Positions 33,956 through 47,219 of a stretch of DNA of 64,000 nt are shown one piece after another. Origin of the DNA: Daphnia pulex (Eukaryota > Arthropoda > Branchiopoda > Diplostraca > Daphniidae); NCBI RefSeq assembly GCF_021134715.1, contig NC_060026.1:1302001-1366000 (forward strand). Reading direction: 5' to 3'. A model generated the notes under the pieces. It saw nothing but the letters and a program-made list of their open reading frames with translations, was not told the origin of the DNA and did no database searches. The translations under genes were made by a program, and so were the position numbers. How positions within the stretch are numbered: the first letter of the stretch is position 1; every line of letters starts with the position of its first letter.

Positions 33956-34824
33956 AAATAACTTTTACTTATTAGCCTTTTGGTAACTGAAATGACTTTG
34001 CAAGTTATTTAAAAATGATTTAATCAGCTATTGAAGTATATTTTCTATTCCCTTTTTTGAGCATCGAATTTAATTTGGACCCGCATCAGTTATTAGAAGT
34101 CACCTGAAGTATAAAGAAACAAGTTTGGCAAAAAGGAAAGTTCTTGGAAAACTGGTTCGACTGTTGTCGATGCAAACTACAAAATATTGCATACACGCAG
34201 CACATGGGCACACGCAAGATGGGTGGAGTAGAAAATCATATTATTTAATTTTCCCTTCCTTATAATTAAAATTTCAACGGGATAATGAAGCACTTAATAA
34301 CGCATTATTTAATGGGCAGTTTGAACCAACAGTTAAAAAAGGGTGAAATAAATTATGTTGACCGTTTGCTAACTACTCATAAGTCTTAACTTAGTCTGTA
34401 GTCAGAACATGCCTGCAAATACACCTCATGTATGGCGCCAAATTCAAACTTGACATAATTAGAACATGGTTTATTTTTTATTCAGGTGCAATTCGAATTT
34501 GATGTCGTTCAAAAGGAAGTCAGGACCGTTTCCTTCGTCTACGGAATTCCCCGTTCATTTCCTTCCATCTGGCTTCCATCTGGCTTCCTAAAAGTGTAGT
34601 GGGTGGGTGCAAGGCCATTTTTTTTAGGTAAACAAGTTACACAATATACACCCTCCCCAACAGCACACATCGTCCTTGATCTTGGGGTGTAGTCACATGG
34701 GGTGTAGTCACTTCAATTTTTTTTTCTTTTTTTAAATATTTAATCGACAATTCAAAATGTCAGCTCAAGGTAAAATGCAAATCAGCTAAACAAATACACA
34801 TTGTTCATCGTCTTTTCGGCAGAG

Positions 34825-34832
34825 TATAAAAG
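34825..34832 (+). promoter_or_regulatory. TATA box of protease A
   Basis: TATAAAAG about 63 bp before the ATG. The same box is at 43281-43288 before protease B and, as TATAAAAAG, at 39108 before protease C. Confidence 0.7.
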
Positions 34833-34887
34833 CGGTGGATCACAACTCTGTTGGATATCTTCACTGCTGAGCTCCAGTTGAGGAACA

Positions 34888-36602
34888 ATGAAGTCTTCAT
34901 CGGTAAGTAGTCAACATTTACAGTAATTATCTTTTATTACTACTACAATTATCTCATGTTGGAGTCGAAATTCATTTTTGGAATGTTAATAATTGGCAGT
35001 TGATTTATGTGTTGGCGTTGGTGGCTGTGGCCATCACTGCTCCCCAGTATCCGATCCTTTACCCCGTCGGTTCACCTTTGTCACCTGTGCAGCCTTGCTC
35101 ACAGGATGAATTTGGCCGTCTCATTCCTGGCGGATTTGTTTATCCTGGCCAAGGAAGTATGCAGATTGGTTCTTGGCCCTGGGGGCTGATGAACCCTATG
35201 TCTTTCTACCCCACCGATCCTCGTTTTATTGTCTTCCCTGGACCTGGAATCCCAATCACCAACGACAACTCCGAGATCAAACCCATTGAGGAGATCAAAC
35301 CCATCGCGCCGACCGTTCCAGTCACTGGAGTCACCCCAGCGGAATCCAAGCCAAGGGAATGGTTATCCTCCACTCCAACTGTTGCCTCAAGATCTCGTTG
35401 CCTTGCAGATTATCGCAGTCAAAAACCTGAAGCCCCACGTGCCAACGTAGGTTACATGGTAGAAAGTGACATTGCCACCCCCCATCAGTACCCGTTCATG
35501 GTGAGTTTATCCTTTTAAACATTCAGCAAAAAAGTGAAACCAGACAATACGACTTTTCTATTAATTGGTTGAATCAAAACGGCAGGTGTCGCTTGTTGAA
35601 TTGAACGATAAATCCAGGAGATTCGAGTTAGCCTGCGGTGCATCTTTGATTAGTCCAACTAAAATCCTGACAGCCGCCCATTGCGTAACCGACAACTATG
35701 CCAAGTAGCATAAATTAAAATACTTCTAAGTATCGATCAAAATTAGTTGTTAATTCTTTTTTAATCATCTAAAGTCTTCTCCCGGCGAGCCAATTCCAAG
35801 TTAAGCTTGGTGTACACTTCTTGAACAAAACGACAAACGACGCCCAGTTGTCAAAGAATGTCAAAAAAATTAAGATCCACGAGGAATACGGTTTCGATGA
35901 TGATGGGAATCCTGTGAGTATTCTGTTTCCCGTTTATAATTGTCCAAGTTTTTTATTGTTTTATTGATTCAATTAAGCATAACGACATCGCCATTCTGAC
36001 GCTGGATTCACCCGTGGAATACACGGACACCATTTCCCCAATTTGCATGGTACCAAATTGCTTAAACGACGAAAGCGGCCAAGCAGTAATTGCCATGGGA
36101 TGGGGAGACACGACAGACGGAGGATCAAATTCTGATTACCTGAGATTCGCGCAACTTTCTACGGTTTCGGACGCAAAATGCCGGAGAGGTCATGGTCGTT
36201 TTTTCAATGGCGAACACATGTTTTGTGCCTTTAAAGAAGGTCAAGATACGTGCCAAGTAAGTAACGTCATTCATCCAGAACAAGCCACGTCTTGTGGCAG
36301 TTTGAATATGGAAGAAAATTCGTTATTCATTCTTTGTTGTAACCACAGAATGACAGTGGTGGCCCATTGGTCATAGAGAACAAATCCCGAGATGACAAGT
36401 CATGTCGTTTTATGCAAGTGGGTATCGTCAGCTTTGGAAAAGGTCTGTTATCAACAATTATTTCTTTTTCCTTTTACTTTCATTCAATTAAATACATTCT
36501 CCTCTCTGTTATTTGATTCGCACAGGCTGCGCCAGAGGCGTCCCCGGTGTTTATGTTCGAGTCAAAAACTATTTGCCTTGGATTGAGAACAACTCAAAAT
36601 AA
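34888..36602 (+). CDS. Secreted chymotrypsin-like serine protease A (S1 family, active)
   Basis: Seven exons: 34888-34902, 35000-35500, 35586-35704, 35775-35913, 35978-36256, 36349-36442 and 36526-36602, giving 407 aa. The signal peptide MKSSSLIYVLALVAVAITA is split by intron 1. A Pro/Gly-rich N-terminal region follows (GFVYPGQGSMQIGSWPWG, then repeats of EIKPIEEIKPIAP), then the S1 domain with the triad His in TAAHC, Asp in NDIAIL and Ser in NDSGGP, ending YLPWIENNSK. The usual IVGG start of the mature enzyme is replaced by RANVGY, so activation may be atypical. Exon 3 must end at the GT inside CAAGTAGC, because the donor used by the paralog B would leave an in-frame TAG. Likely a digestive or defence protease secreted outside the cell. 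Confidence 0.85.
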
Positions 36603-39100
36603 TGCGGATAACCTGCCAACGAAATCTTCCGTCGCATTTGCAATCCGTGACTCCTTCGACCGACCGACCGATACGCGCGATTAATCCCGATTGAATGGCC
36701 AACTCATTTTCTTATCCCTTTGAATATTTTTAATTACTTTGATGTCTGTAATTGGTCTAAAATTCTAAAAGGCAATTAAAATTTTTGTTAGAATTTCCCA
36801 TTTTTTTTTTCATTAATCTTTAAAACACAGCTTAAGCAATAATCCCAGAAAAAGTTATTATTGTTTACTTTATTCCATATTCAGAAGACATATTTCCGCA
36901 TTCAAGTAGTGGAGCTCCATCCGTTGATAGCTTTATTCTTTAAATATTATTTTAAAAATATATTGTCAAGCTTCTTTCACTTATGCATTTTATTCTTGCG
37001 GAAGAAGTGAACTCTGCTACGAATGTCGTCTATTTTGTTTTGGATTAGGTTTTAGCAATTTTGCCGGCTTGGCGGGATGCTGGGACAAGCAAGTAAATTT
37101 GGCATCGCCGCATCGGCGTTAATTGCAGATTGCAGCAGTCAACAAATAAATTTGCAAAAAGTTGACGTGTCTCATCTCTCGTGAGTCTTGAACACAGAAT
37201 AGCTTAAATTGGTGTTTGTAGAAAAAATATTAAACTATAAGAATAGTAATGGAATGATTAAGACGCCTTTAAGTAAGAGGAGTATAAAAAACTTAAACAA
37301 ATAAAATTTGTTTCCTGAAAAGTTAAGACCACTTATCTGTAACTCCCTGTCAATGCATTGTAGGTTGTCTCTAGTGTAAAATTAACTTCTTATTTGTGTT
37401 TCATTTGTGCTTCATTTGTGCAGATGGCATGCCTGATGCAGGTGTTATGATGAACAACAATTAATGCAAATATTTTTTTCGTTAACGATGACCTCACAGA
37501 TCTCAGACAACCTGTTATCAATCTCAGTTCCATTGATAGAGTAATTATTTTGTGATTTTGCTTTCTTCCAAACTGTTAACACGTTAAAATACTTTATGGC
37601 TTAAGTATTCTGCAAGCGCCACATGAATTTCTTTCATTACTCGTTAAAGTTGAATCTTTAACAATACTGAAGATTCATTTCTCTTTTACAGTCTTATCCA
37701 TTACTTTTTTCATAACCTTTTTTTATTATTTTTGAATGAAGATATGCAGCGACATGTATCACGAAGACGCCCTTCATCTTATTCTACCCGCCGTGATCAA
37801 CTTTTCTTCAGATGGAGAACTTTGAAAATCCCTGTTGGTAGGCTATACTATTTCCAAGACTGCAAGGTAGTAACTTTCTCTCCCCCCCCCACCCACTATT
37901 TAATCACCTCGATAATCGTTAAAATATATTTATACTGCAAATAGGTGGTATAATCTATAAATCAATTGCCAATGATGAAGTCAGGGAACATTTTGTGCAT
38001 ATCAGTAATTCATTCAAAGAACAGACATCGTTAGTTGTGTTGGAAGTCCAAGAAAGAAAAACACACACGAAAGCAAACAAAGCGAACAACAGATTATGTA
38101 AAGGTAGGTAGTAGCAGACCCTTCTTTTCTACTGAAATCCAAAAAAAGCAAAAAGGTATTATGCATTAAAACAAAGAGAACTTGAATAGGAAACTTTAAC
38201 TTCAGTAGCTTTTTCACGCGCGATCTTGGGCTCTGTCAGGGTCGTAAAGTAAGACGAATCCTAATGATCGACTCCAAAGTGTCCGTATATCAGCCGTTGC
38301 ATTTTTTCTCAATCTAGTTTCTCCATGTGTACGTCAACATGGTTATCAGCGTGTCTTGCTCAATCGAATGTTTGGACGATAATAAACTTGATTTTGGCAT
38401 ACGCGCCGCTCTGTGGAGAATTAGCAAATGGATTTCGGTTCAATCTGAATTTCCTCGTCGCCTTGGTATATGATTTATTAATAACACTCTATAGCGACTG
38501 AAAAGGAAAAAGTGACTATTATCATCATAGTGCGGGGTCGGCTGCTTCCGCCAGATTTTCGTTTTGGGCAAATTTGAAATAGGTGATTCTGGACATCAAT
38601 TGCCGCGTCGTTATTTTCCCGTACACTCGCAAGTCGCAAAGATGTTGAAGGTCCGAAAAATGCTTTGTCGAATTGTTTTATAGCGAATGGAAATCATAAT
38701 GATTTAGTGTCGTCTCTAATAGTATCAGGAAGAATATTTTCTTTTACATGACGCGACATTCATATTTATGGACAAGTTTGATTTTGATTTCGTTACTCGA
38801 GTTTCATGTCGATGTAATTTAAAGTGGAAGTTCCCTTCATCTGCGGAGTTCCCCGTCTATTCCTGTTTGTTTACTTTCAATTGGGCTGCGCAAGTCCAAA
38901 AGTGTGGTAGATGCAAGCGGATGCAAGGTCATTTAATGAAGTAAACGAGTTTTACCATTAATATTCCTTTCTCAGCAGCAAACATCATCCTTGATTCTGT
39001 GGTGCAGTCATTTATAAATGAAAAAAAGGAACTCAGTCAATGCGAATGCCAAGGTGAAATGCAAATCAGTAACAATAATGAGCGTTTGCTATCGTCTTTT
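36603..39100. other. Spacer of unit 1 with a decayed minus-strand gene at 38216-38732
   Basis: No working gene. The part 38216-38732 is a broken copy of the minus-strand frame at 46824-47219. It has stops and an insertion of about 250 bp, and only patches such as the CAAGACACGCTG region remain alignable. Confidence 0.5.
38216..38732 (-). pseudogene. Decayed copy of the 46824-47219 membrane-protein frame
   Basis: Blocks around 38216-38392 and 38640-38732 align to 46806-46983 and 46998-47092. The reading frame is broken by several stops, and about 250 bp are inserted between the two blocks. Confidence 0.5.
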
Positions 39101-39171
39101 CAGCGAATATAAAAAGCGGTTGATACAGCTCCGTTGGATATCTTCACTTACTGAGCACCAGTTGAAGAACA

Positions 39172-40626
39172 ATGAAGGCTTCGTCGGTAAGTACTTGGGC
39201 AATCTGTTACCTTTAATTATAACTGCAATCATTCTTGGTATCGAAATTGATTTTGAAATTACATCCATTGACAGTTGGTTTGTTTGTTGGCGTTGGTGGT
39301 GATGGTCAGCACTACGCCGCAGGTCTCTATACCTATCAGCAACAACTCCAAGTCGAAATCCATTGAGGAGATTAAACCCATCGCCCCGACCGTTCCAGTC
39401 CCTGGAGTCACCCCTGCGGAATCCAAGCCAAAGGAATGGTTATCGTCCACTTCAACTGTTGCCGATAAATCTCGTTGCCTTAAAGATTATCGCAATAAAA
39501 ATTCTGATGCCCCACCACCGAGCGCGGCAAATATTACCTCCCCCACCCATCATTACCCATTCGTGGTGAGTTTATTCTTTCAAATATTCAAAAAACAAGG
39601 AAACGAGACGATACGATTTTTAATTGAATTGGTTGAATTTAATTGTCAGGTGTCAATTGTCGCCGAGTATGATAAGAAATACGAATTCAAATGTAGTGGA
39701 TCTTTGATTAGTCCAACTAAAATACTGACAGTCGCCGGATGCTTAACCAATCCTACATATTTTTAGTATAAAGATTAACATTGATTAATCTATTACAATT
39801 AATTTTAATACTGCTTTAATCATCAACAGTATTTACCCCGTGGAAAACCTAAAAGTTAAGCTTGGCAAGCACTACTTGAACTGGACGACAAACGATGCCC
39901 AGGTGACAAGGAATGTAACAAATATAGAAGTCCGTGAATTTAACGTAAGTAATTTACCAGTAACTGTAGCAGTAGCATAGAGACGAAGTCTATATATTTT
40001 TTAATTTTTTGAATTGTTTTGTCCCTTGAATAGTTCGAAGACGTCTTGATTCTGACGATGGATTCACCTGTGGAATATACGGACACCATTTCCCCAGTTT
40101 GCTTGGCACCAGATTGCTTCGATGAGAGCGGCCAATCAGTAATTGCCATGGCATATCAGCACGATCCCCATGAACTAGAAACAAAAAATACCGATTTCCT
40201 GAAATTCGTGCGCCTTTCTATGCTTCCAATGACAAATTGCTACGTCAAAGATGTGGAATTTATGCTTTGTGCCTATCAAGAATGTGGCGATTTTTGTCCC
40301 GTAAGTACTAACATGATTCATCCAAAACAAGCCACCCCTTGTGGCAGAAGTAAATTCCTTATTGATTATTTTGTTCTTTAGAAACAACTGTATTACGGCG
40401 GAGGCCCAGTGGTCATTGAGAACAAATCCCAAGATGACAAGTCATGTCGTTTTATGCAAATTGGTGTCTTCGGCTACCGTAGTCAGTTATTTATATTGCT
40501 TTCTTCTTAAGAATTATGTAACTTTTAATAAATATAATTTACTTGATATGTATAGGCCAAAACGACATGGGTTCTTTTGTTCGAGTCAAAAACTATTTGC
40601 CTTGGATTACGGAGAAGTCGAAATAA
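39172..40626 (+). CDS. Secreted serine protease homolog C (inactive: His and Ser lost)
   Basis: Seven exons: 39172-39186, 39275-39565, 39650-39765, 39830-39944, 40034-40300, 40382-40478 and 40556-40626, giving 323 aa. Signal peptide MKASSLVCLLALVVMVSTT, then the same EEIKPIAPTVPVPGVTPAES linker as in A/B but without the Gly/Pro-rich part. In the S1-like domain the His motif reads TVAGCL (His to Gly), the Asp motif reads EDVLIL (Asp kept), and the Ser motif reads YYGGGPVV (Ser to Gly). The frame and all splice sites are intact, so this is a maintained pseudoprotease rather than a dead gene. Possible roles known for such homologs are cofactor, decoy or inhibitor; the partner could be protease A next to it (inference). 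Confidence 0.83.
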
Positions 40627-40869
40627 TGCGGACATCCGGTTAACGAAATCTTCCATCACGTGGTTTCGCATTCCTACAAGTTGTGTGCGAAGTTGTGCGA
40701 TCCGTGACTTAACCGACTGACTGATACTCCCGTAAAATCCCGATTCAATGACCAACTCATTTTCTTATCCCTTAGAATGTTGCTTAGTACTTGTAGGTTA
40801 GTAAATGGTTTTAAGTTCAAGGCGATTACAATTTTTATTAGAATTTACCATTTTCATTGATCTTTATTC

Positions 40870-42300
40870 TTTACAAATGCTACAATTAACGCATGTAATA
40901 AGCCGACGCGACGATTTCTTTTTCCACAATTTCCATAAAATAAAATGGGTAAAACGGTCCCTTTGATTGTAGTTAGATGTCGCTATCATCGCATTGTTTT
41001 CTAATGTCGGAAGTTCTTGCTGCTTTCCTCTTCTATGTTTCATGCGTTTCATGCAATAAGTGCATGTTTCATTGTTCCTTCGTAATTTTCTTTGTGTACA
41101 TGAAATAAATTCAATATACATTCGATATTCATCACTTTCCGTTGATACCAAAAGATTCTCAGTGATGATTCTGAATAAGTGCCTTTATTGCTTGTTAAGT
41201 GGAAAGGTTGTTATCTCTTTATTAGGAAGAAGGGGCAGTGAGAAATGAGGTAAACTTTTGTCCGTGTTTTCTTCCTGAATTCCAATCAATGGAGATACAT
41301 TTTCAGTGAAATTACAGAAATATGTTCATAACTGTTTCACATTTTTTAACTGTTCGACAGATCAGCCTGAAAGAATGGACTTTGCGTGAGTGAAAATTGG
41401 AAAGCAATGAAAATTATTAATTATACTCCATGTAAATTATATTCCCTACGAAATGGATCAGCAGACAACAGTCACAAAAAAAGGAATCAATTTGCAAAGA
41501 CTGACCTGATCAGCCTGGCTAGGCTCAGGTCAGTCAACTCACCTTGTAAGATTGATAATTTTTAAAAAACACTTTCCTTAATATTCAAGACGTTTGTATA
41601 ACTAATTAATTATTTTTTTTTAATTACAGTGACTCGACCTTATTGCTCTCGGATGTAAAGTAGGTGCAATTTCGGTCGGATTCTGACCCAGCCATCCCAG
41701 CGCTAAGTCCAACTCAAAAGAAGAATACACTTAAGTTTGTGAGCCGGCAAAAAACTGAACGATCTCACTGAAGTAAGATTTATTTCATCTAAATGGCTAA
41801 AGAAATCAATTGACAAAAGCAAACAACCTTTCGTTAATTATTGCATCGTTTCAGTTCCGATAATGCCTTAAACAATGAATTGATGGATACGAGCATCGCC
41901 ATCGACCATACGGACGAAAGGCTTCTAATAAGAGAACGCAAAAAGTAATAGCAAAACAAATGCGCACCAGACTCTAAAATTCACTTAATACCATTCATTT
42001 TCTTATTGTTATCTCTGTTAATAGGATCGCTGAGCAGCCGAGAGAGCAGCAGCAATATGTTTGGCAAATTATAGAGGCTGCTTGAATAGGAAATAAGTTG
42101 ACGCTTAATGTAAATAATTTTTCGCGGACCAATAGAAAGGCAGGTAATATAGCTGGTAAAGACAAATGTGTTTTGAGACTGCCAATCTCATCATCGGGAT
42201 GCCTGCATTTCAAATTGTAGAGTCAAATTAAACATCATGATTGAAGTGATTATTAAGTTAGACAATCAAAGAACTGAAATGTAAACCACTATTGGATTTA
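40870..42300. other. Spacer between duplication units, no gene seen
   Basis: From about 41580 on, the sequence copies 32960-33850. The part 40870-41580 is unique and AT-rich. Confidence 0.5.
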
Positions 42301-42312
42301 TTAGAAAAAAAA

Positions 42313-42402
42313 CCGTTGGTAGCTCAGATGGTAGAGCGGTGGACTGTAGAAGGAAAAGTGCAAGGCATCCATAGGTCGCTGGTTCAATTCCGGCCCAACG
42401 GA
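42313..42402 (+). tRNA. tRNA-Tyr (GTA), with intron, second copy
   Basis: The mature part equals the copy at 33866 except one D-loop base (GGCA against GGTA). The 17 bp intron (AAGGAAAAGTGCAAGGC) has the same length and position but almost no shared sequence. Confidence 0.93.
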
Positions 42403-43343
42403 ATAGTAATTTTACTTGTTAGCCTTTTGGTAACTGAAATGACTTTGCAAGATTTTTAAAAATGATTTAATCAGCTCTTCAAGTATATTTTCTATTCCCT
42501 TTTTTGAGCATCGAATTTAATTTGGACCCGCATCAGTTATTAGAAGTCACCTGTTAAAGTGTAAAGAAACGAGTTTGGCAAAAAGGAAAGTTCTTGGAAA
42601 ACTGGTTCGACTGTTGTCGATGCAAACTACAAAATATTGCATACACGCAGCACATGGGCGCACGCAAGATGGGAGGAGTAGAAAATCATATTATTTAATT
42701 TTCCCTTCCTTATAATTAAAATTTCAACCGGGTAATGAAGCACTTAATAACGTATTATTTAATGGGCAGCTTGAACCAACAGTTAAAAAAAGGTGAAATA
42801 AATTATGTTGACCGTTTGCTAACTACTCATAAGTCTTAACTTAGTCTGTAGTCAGAACATGCCTGCATACACACCTCATGTATGGCGCTACATTTAAACT
42901 TGGAATAATTGGAACATGGTTTATTTTTTATTCAGGTGTAACTCGAATTTGATGTCGTTCATAAGGAACTCATGACTGAAGTTTCTTTCGTCTACAGAAT
43001 TCCCCGTTCATTTCCTTTTCGTTGACCACCGGGCGTCCTAAAGCTGTAGTACGTGCAAGGCCATTTTTTAATGAGGTAAACAAGTTATACAATATACACC
43101 CTCCCCAACAGCACACATCGTCCTTGATCTTGGGGTGTAGTCACATGGGGTGTAGTCACTTCAATTTTTTTTTCTTTTTTTTAAATATTTAATCGACAAT
43201 TCAAAATGTCAGCTCAAGGTAAAATGCAAATCAGCTAAACAAATACACATTGTTCAATGTTCATCGTCTTTTCGGCAGAGTATAAAAGCGGTGGATCACA
43301 ACTCTGTTGGATATCTTCACTGCTGAGCTCCAGTTGAGGAACA

Positions 43344-45057
43344 ATGAAGTCTTCATCGGTAAGTAGTCAACATTTACAGTAATTATCTTTTATTACTACT
43401 ACAATTATCTCATGTTGGAGTCGAAATTCATTTTTGGAATGTTAATAATTGGCAGTTGATTTGTGTGTTGGCGTTGGTGGCTGCGGCCAGCGCTGCTCCT
43501 CAGTATCCGATCCTTTACCCCGTCGGTTCACCTTTGTCACCTGTGCAGCCTTGCTCACAGGATGAATTTGGCCGTCTTATTCCTGGCGGATTTGTTTATC
43601 CCGGCCAAGGAAATATGCAGATTGGTTCTTGGCCCTGGGGACTGATGAACCCTATGCCTTTCTACCCCACCGATCCTCGTTTTATTGTCTTCCCTGGACC
43701 TGGAATCCCAATCACCAGCGACAACTCCGAGATCAAACCCATTGAGGAGATCAAACCCATCGCGCCGACCGTTCCAGTCACTGGAGTCACCCCTGCGGAA
43801 TCCAAGCCAAGGGAATGGTTATCCTCCACTCCAACTGTTGCCTCAAGATCTCGTTGCCTTGCAGATTATCGCAGTCAAAAACCTGAAGCCCCACCTGCCA
43901 TCGTAGGATACATGGTAGAAAGTGATATTGCCACCCCCCATCAGTACCCGTTTATGGTGAGTTTATCCTTTTAAACATTCAGCAAAAAAGTGAAACCAGA
44001 CAATACGACTTTTCTATTAATTGGTTGAATTAAAACAACAGGTGTCACTTCTTGAATTAAACGATACAACCAAGAGATTCGAGTTAACCTGCGGTGGATC
44101 TTTGATTAGTCCAACTAAAATCCTTACAGCTGCCCATTGCGTAGGCAACGGCAATGCTGCGTACAAGAATATAAATACTTTAAGGTATCGAGTAGAATTA
44201 ATTTTAATTTTTTTAAATTATACAGCCTTATTCCCGCGAGCCGATTCCAAGTTAAGCTTGGCGTACATTTCTTGAACAAAACGACAAACGACGCCCAGTT
44301 GTCAAGGAACGTCAAAACAATTAAGATCCACGAGGAATACGATTCTGCTGAATTTGTGAGTATTCTGCCATCACTACCAGTGTTACTTTTAATTGTACGA
44401 GTTTGTAATTGTTTATTGATTTAATAGTATAATGACATCGCCATTCTGACGCTGTCTTCACCCGTGGAATACACGGATACCATTTCCCCCATTTGCATGG
44501 TACCAAATTGCTTAAACGACGATAGCGGCCAAGCAGTAATTGCCATGGGATGGGGAGACACGACAGACGGAGGAGTAAATTCTGATTACCTGAGATTCGC
44601 GCAACTTTCTACGGTTCCATTCGCAAAATGCCAGAGGAAATGGGGGGATGGCATTGATTCAAATCAGATGCTATGTGCCTTTAAAGAAGGTCAAGATACG
44701 TGCCAAGTAAGTAGGCCTAACGTCTTTCATCCAGAACAAGCCACGTCTTGGGGCAGTTTGAATATGGAAGTAAATTCGTTATTCATTATTTTTCGTTCTT
44801 TTGTAACCACAGAATGACAGCGGCGGCCCATTGGTCATTGAGAACAAATCCCAAGATGACAAGTCATGCCGTTTTATGCAAGTTGGTATCGTCAGCTTTG
44901 GAAAAGGTCTGTTATCAATAATTATTGCTCTTTCCCGTTACTTTCAGTCAATAAAACACATTCTTTTTTTATTTGCACAGGCTGTGCCAAGGGCCGTCCC
45001 GGTGTTTATTCTCGAGTCAAAAAATATTTGCCTTGGATTGAGAAGAACTCGAAATAA
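43344..45057 (+). CDS. Secreted chymotrypsin-like serine protease B (S1 family, active)
   Basis: Seven exons: 43344-43358, 43456-43956, 44042-44184, 44226-44355, 44428-44706, 44813-44906 and 44981-45057, giving 412 aa. Signal peptide MKSSSLICVLALVAAASAA. The N-terminal Gly/Pro-rich part and EIKPIEEIKPIAP linker are almost identical to A. The triad is complete: TAAHC, NDIAIL, NDSGGP. The putative mature start is AIVGYMVES, closer to the canonical IVGG than in A, but without an Arg/Lys before it. The sequence between the triad residues differs from A mainly at AKCQRKWGDGIDSNQ, likely a surface loop. TATA box at 43281. It is partnered downstream by the pseudoprotease D. Confidence 0.87.
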
Positions 45058-46823
45058 TGCGGACATCCTGCCAACGCAATCTTCTGTCGCGGGCATTCGC
45101 ATTTGCAATCCATGACTCAACCGACCGACCGATACGCGCGATAAATCCCGATTGAATGGCCAACTCATTTTCTTATCCCTTTGAATGTTTTGAATTACTT
45201 TCATGTCTGTAATTGGTTTAAAGTTCAAAAAGGCAATTAAAATTTTTGTTAGAATATCCCATCTAAATTGATCTTTACGATCGAATGTTACAAATGTGCT
45301 TAAGTAATACTCCAAGACAAAAGTCATCACCGTTTCCTTTATTCCATTCGAAAGACATATTTCCGCAATCACATGTCAATTTGACATGTGATTAAAACCC
45401 CCATTTACATAATATTGCTTAAGTATAATTCAACTATATTGCGGTGGTATTATGGCTTATTAGGAGAATTTCTGGCTGCAGATCGATTGGTAGGTTAATT
45501 CTTCATAAATTTTATTTAAACAGTGTTGCTAAATTTAATTTTGCCCAATTGCCTCCTATTCCTATGCCTACGAATGTAGTCTATTTTGTTTTGGTTTTAG
45601 CTGATTAAATTGTCCCGGCTAAGCGTACCGCACAAGCAGAAGTAAATATGGCATCGGTGTTAAATTCTACTTGTCTGCTTAACGCTAATTAGCAGTCAAC
45701 AAGAAAAATTACAAAAGTTTGACGTGTGCACTGTTCTCGCCAGTCGTCACTGAATATTAGCAGGTAACAAACCTTAAACTATAAAAAAAAGAAATGGAAT
45801 GATTAAGAGGTCTTTAATAAGAGGAAAAATGTGCAAAAAACTTAACAAATAAAATTTGCCTTTGAGAAAGGTGAAAACCACTTATCATACACGCTACACC
45901 CCCCTGTCGATGCATGGCATACAGTTTGTCTGCAGTGTAAATAAATGTTTTCATTTGTGTTTCAGTTGTGCATAATCATCAACAACAAGAAAATTTTGCT
46001 TGCTGGTGCCGTTAATGACTTCTAGACAACCTGACATTAATAGCAATCAATCTCAGCTACATTGATAGGGTAATTATTTTGTGATACTGCTATTATTCCT
46101 CTGATCTGTTATATATTTAAAAAATTTATGACTTGCCTTCTGCAAGTGTTATATTTGATTAACCCCAATTGTTAAAATTGAATCTTTACCTGTACTGACA
46201 TCCCCATTTCTTTTTTTACGATTTCCATTTTTTTTTCACATAACCCTTTTTACATTTTTAAATGCAGATTTACAGACACCTGTTTGATTGGAGCATCCAG
46301 CCATCCACCCATGTCAGGTGATTTATTTCTTCTTCCTTCTTCTTTAAATCTTCTCTGCCCTCGTGTACATTCATTTGATTGTATTATTCAGGAGGACGCC
46401 TTTCATCCCATTCCGTCCGCTGTAATCAACTTTTCTTCAGATGGAGAATTTTAAAAAAGGGTGGTTTTTCCAAGACTTTCTAGGTAGGAACATTTATCCA
46501 TATTTTTTACACTATTTGGTTTCGTTGATAATCGTTAAAATATCTCCCAACTGCATATAGGTAGGATAAATCAATTAGCAAATACTTTAGTCAGGGAAAA
46601 TTTTTTGCGTGGTAGAAATTAATTCAAAGTATAGAAATCGTTAAGTTTTTTTAAAGCGAAACAAATGGAAACCCACATTAAAGAAAGCAATGATTTATCT
46701 AAAGGCAGGTAGACCCTTCTTTTCTGTTGGAATAAGAAAAAGCCAAAAAGTGTTTGCATAAAAAAAAAAATAGAAAAGGAAACTTCTAACTTCGGTACCT
46801 TTCGTACTCGTATGATCTCGAGC

Positions 46824-47219
46824 TCAGTCTGGGTAGTATGGTACACGCAGAATCCTGAAGATAGAATCCAGGTAGTCCTCCCAACCAGTGAAGGTGTCTG
46901 TATGTCCGCCGTGGCGTTTTCTTAATCCAGCTTCCATGTACGTCAAAGTATCTTGCTCAACCGACTGTTTGGGTGATAAGAACCCCCATACACTCGCAAC
47001 GATGTTAAAATAGGACGAAAAAATGCTTCGTCGAGTCGTTGAATAGTGAACAGAAATCATTAGGATCATTGTGGTTTCTAGCAGTATACCTAATACGAAC
47101 AGATAGTGAAAAACAAACGCAATAACAGCGAGTTTGCGCGTACTACATCCGTGGATGGAGCGGTGATTTTTGTATACCGTATTTAGAACACACACGGCCG
47201 AAGTCAAATCAATCATCAC
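46824..47219 (-). CDS. Small membrane-protein fragment of unknown family
   Basis: 131 codons. The middle is hydrophobic (LAVIAFVFHYLFVLGILLE and following residues to about 60), giving one long or two short membrane segments. The C-terminal half is polar (LTYMEAGLRKRHGGHTDTF) and ends RVPYYPD. The sequence has real protein character, and a decayed copy exists in unit 1 (38216-38732), so it was once part of the duplicated block. It may be one exon of a larger gene now lost. No family was recognised and no promoter was seen. Confidence 0.4.
   Translation of the reverse strand: MMIDLTSAVCVLNTVYKNHRSIHGCSTRKLAVIAFVFHYLFVLGILLETTMILMISVHYSTTRRSIFSSYFNIVASVWGFLSPKQSVEQDTLTYMEAGLRKRHGGHTDTFTGWEDYLDSIFRILRVPYYPD

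Larger units (their letters stand above)
32960..40860 (+). repeat. Tandem duplication unit 1 (tRNA-Tyr, protease A, protease C)
   Basis: Similarity to unit 2 (about 41580-49700) starts near CAAGACGTTTG and ends just after the C/D protease genes. tRNA-Tyr copies are 8447 bp apart, the A/B start codons 8456 bp and the C/D start codons 8784 bp. Protease exons and tRNAs are close to identical. Spacers between the genes are gapped. Confidence 0.8.
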
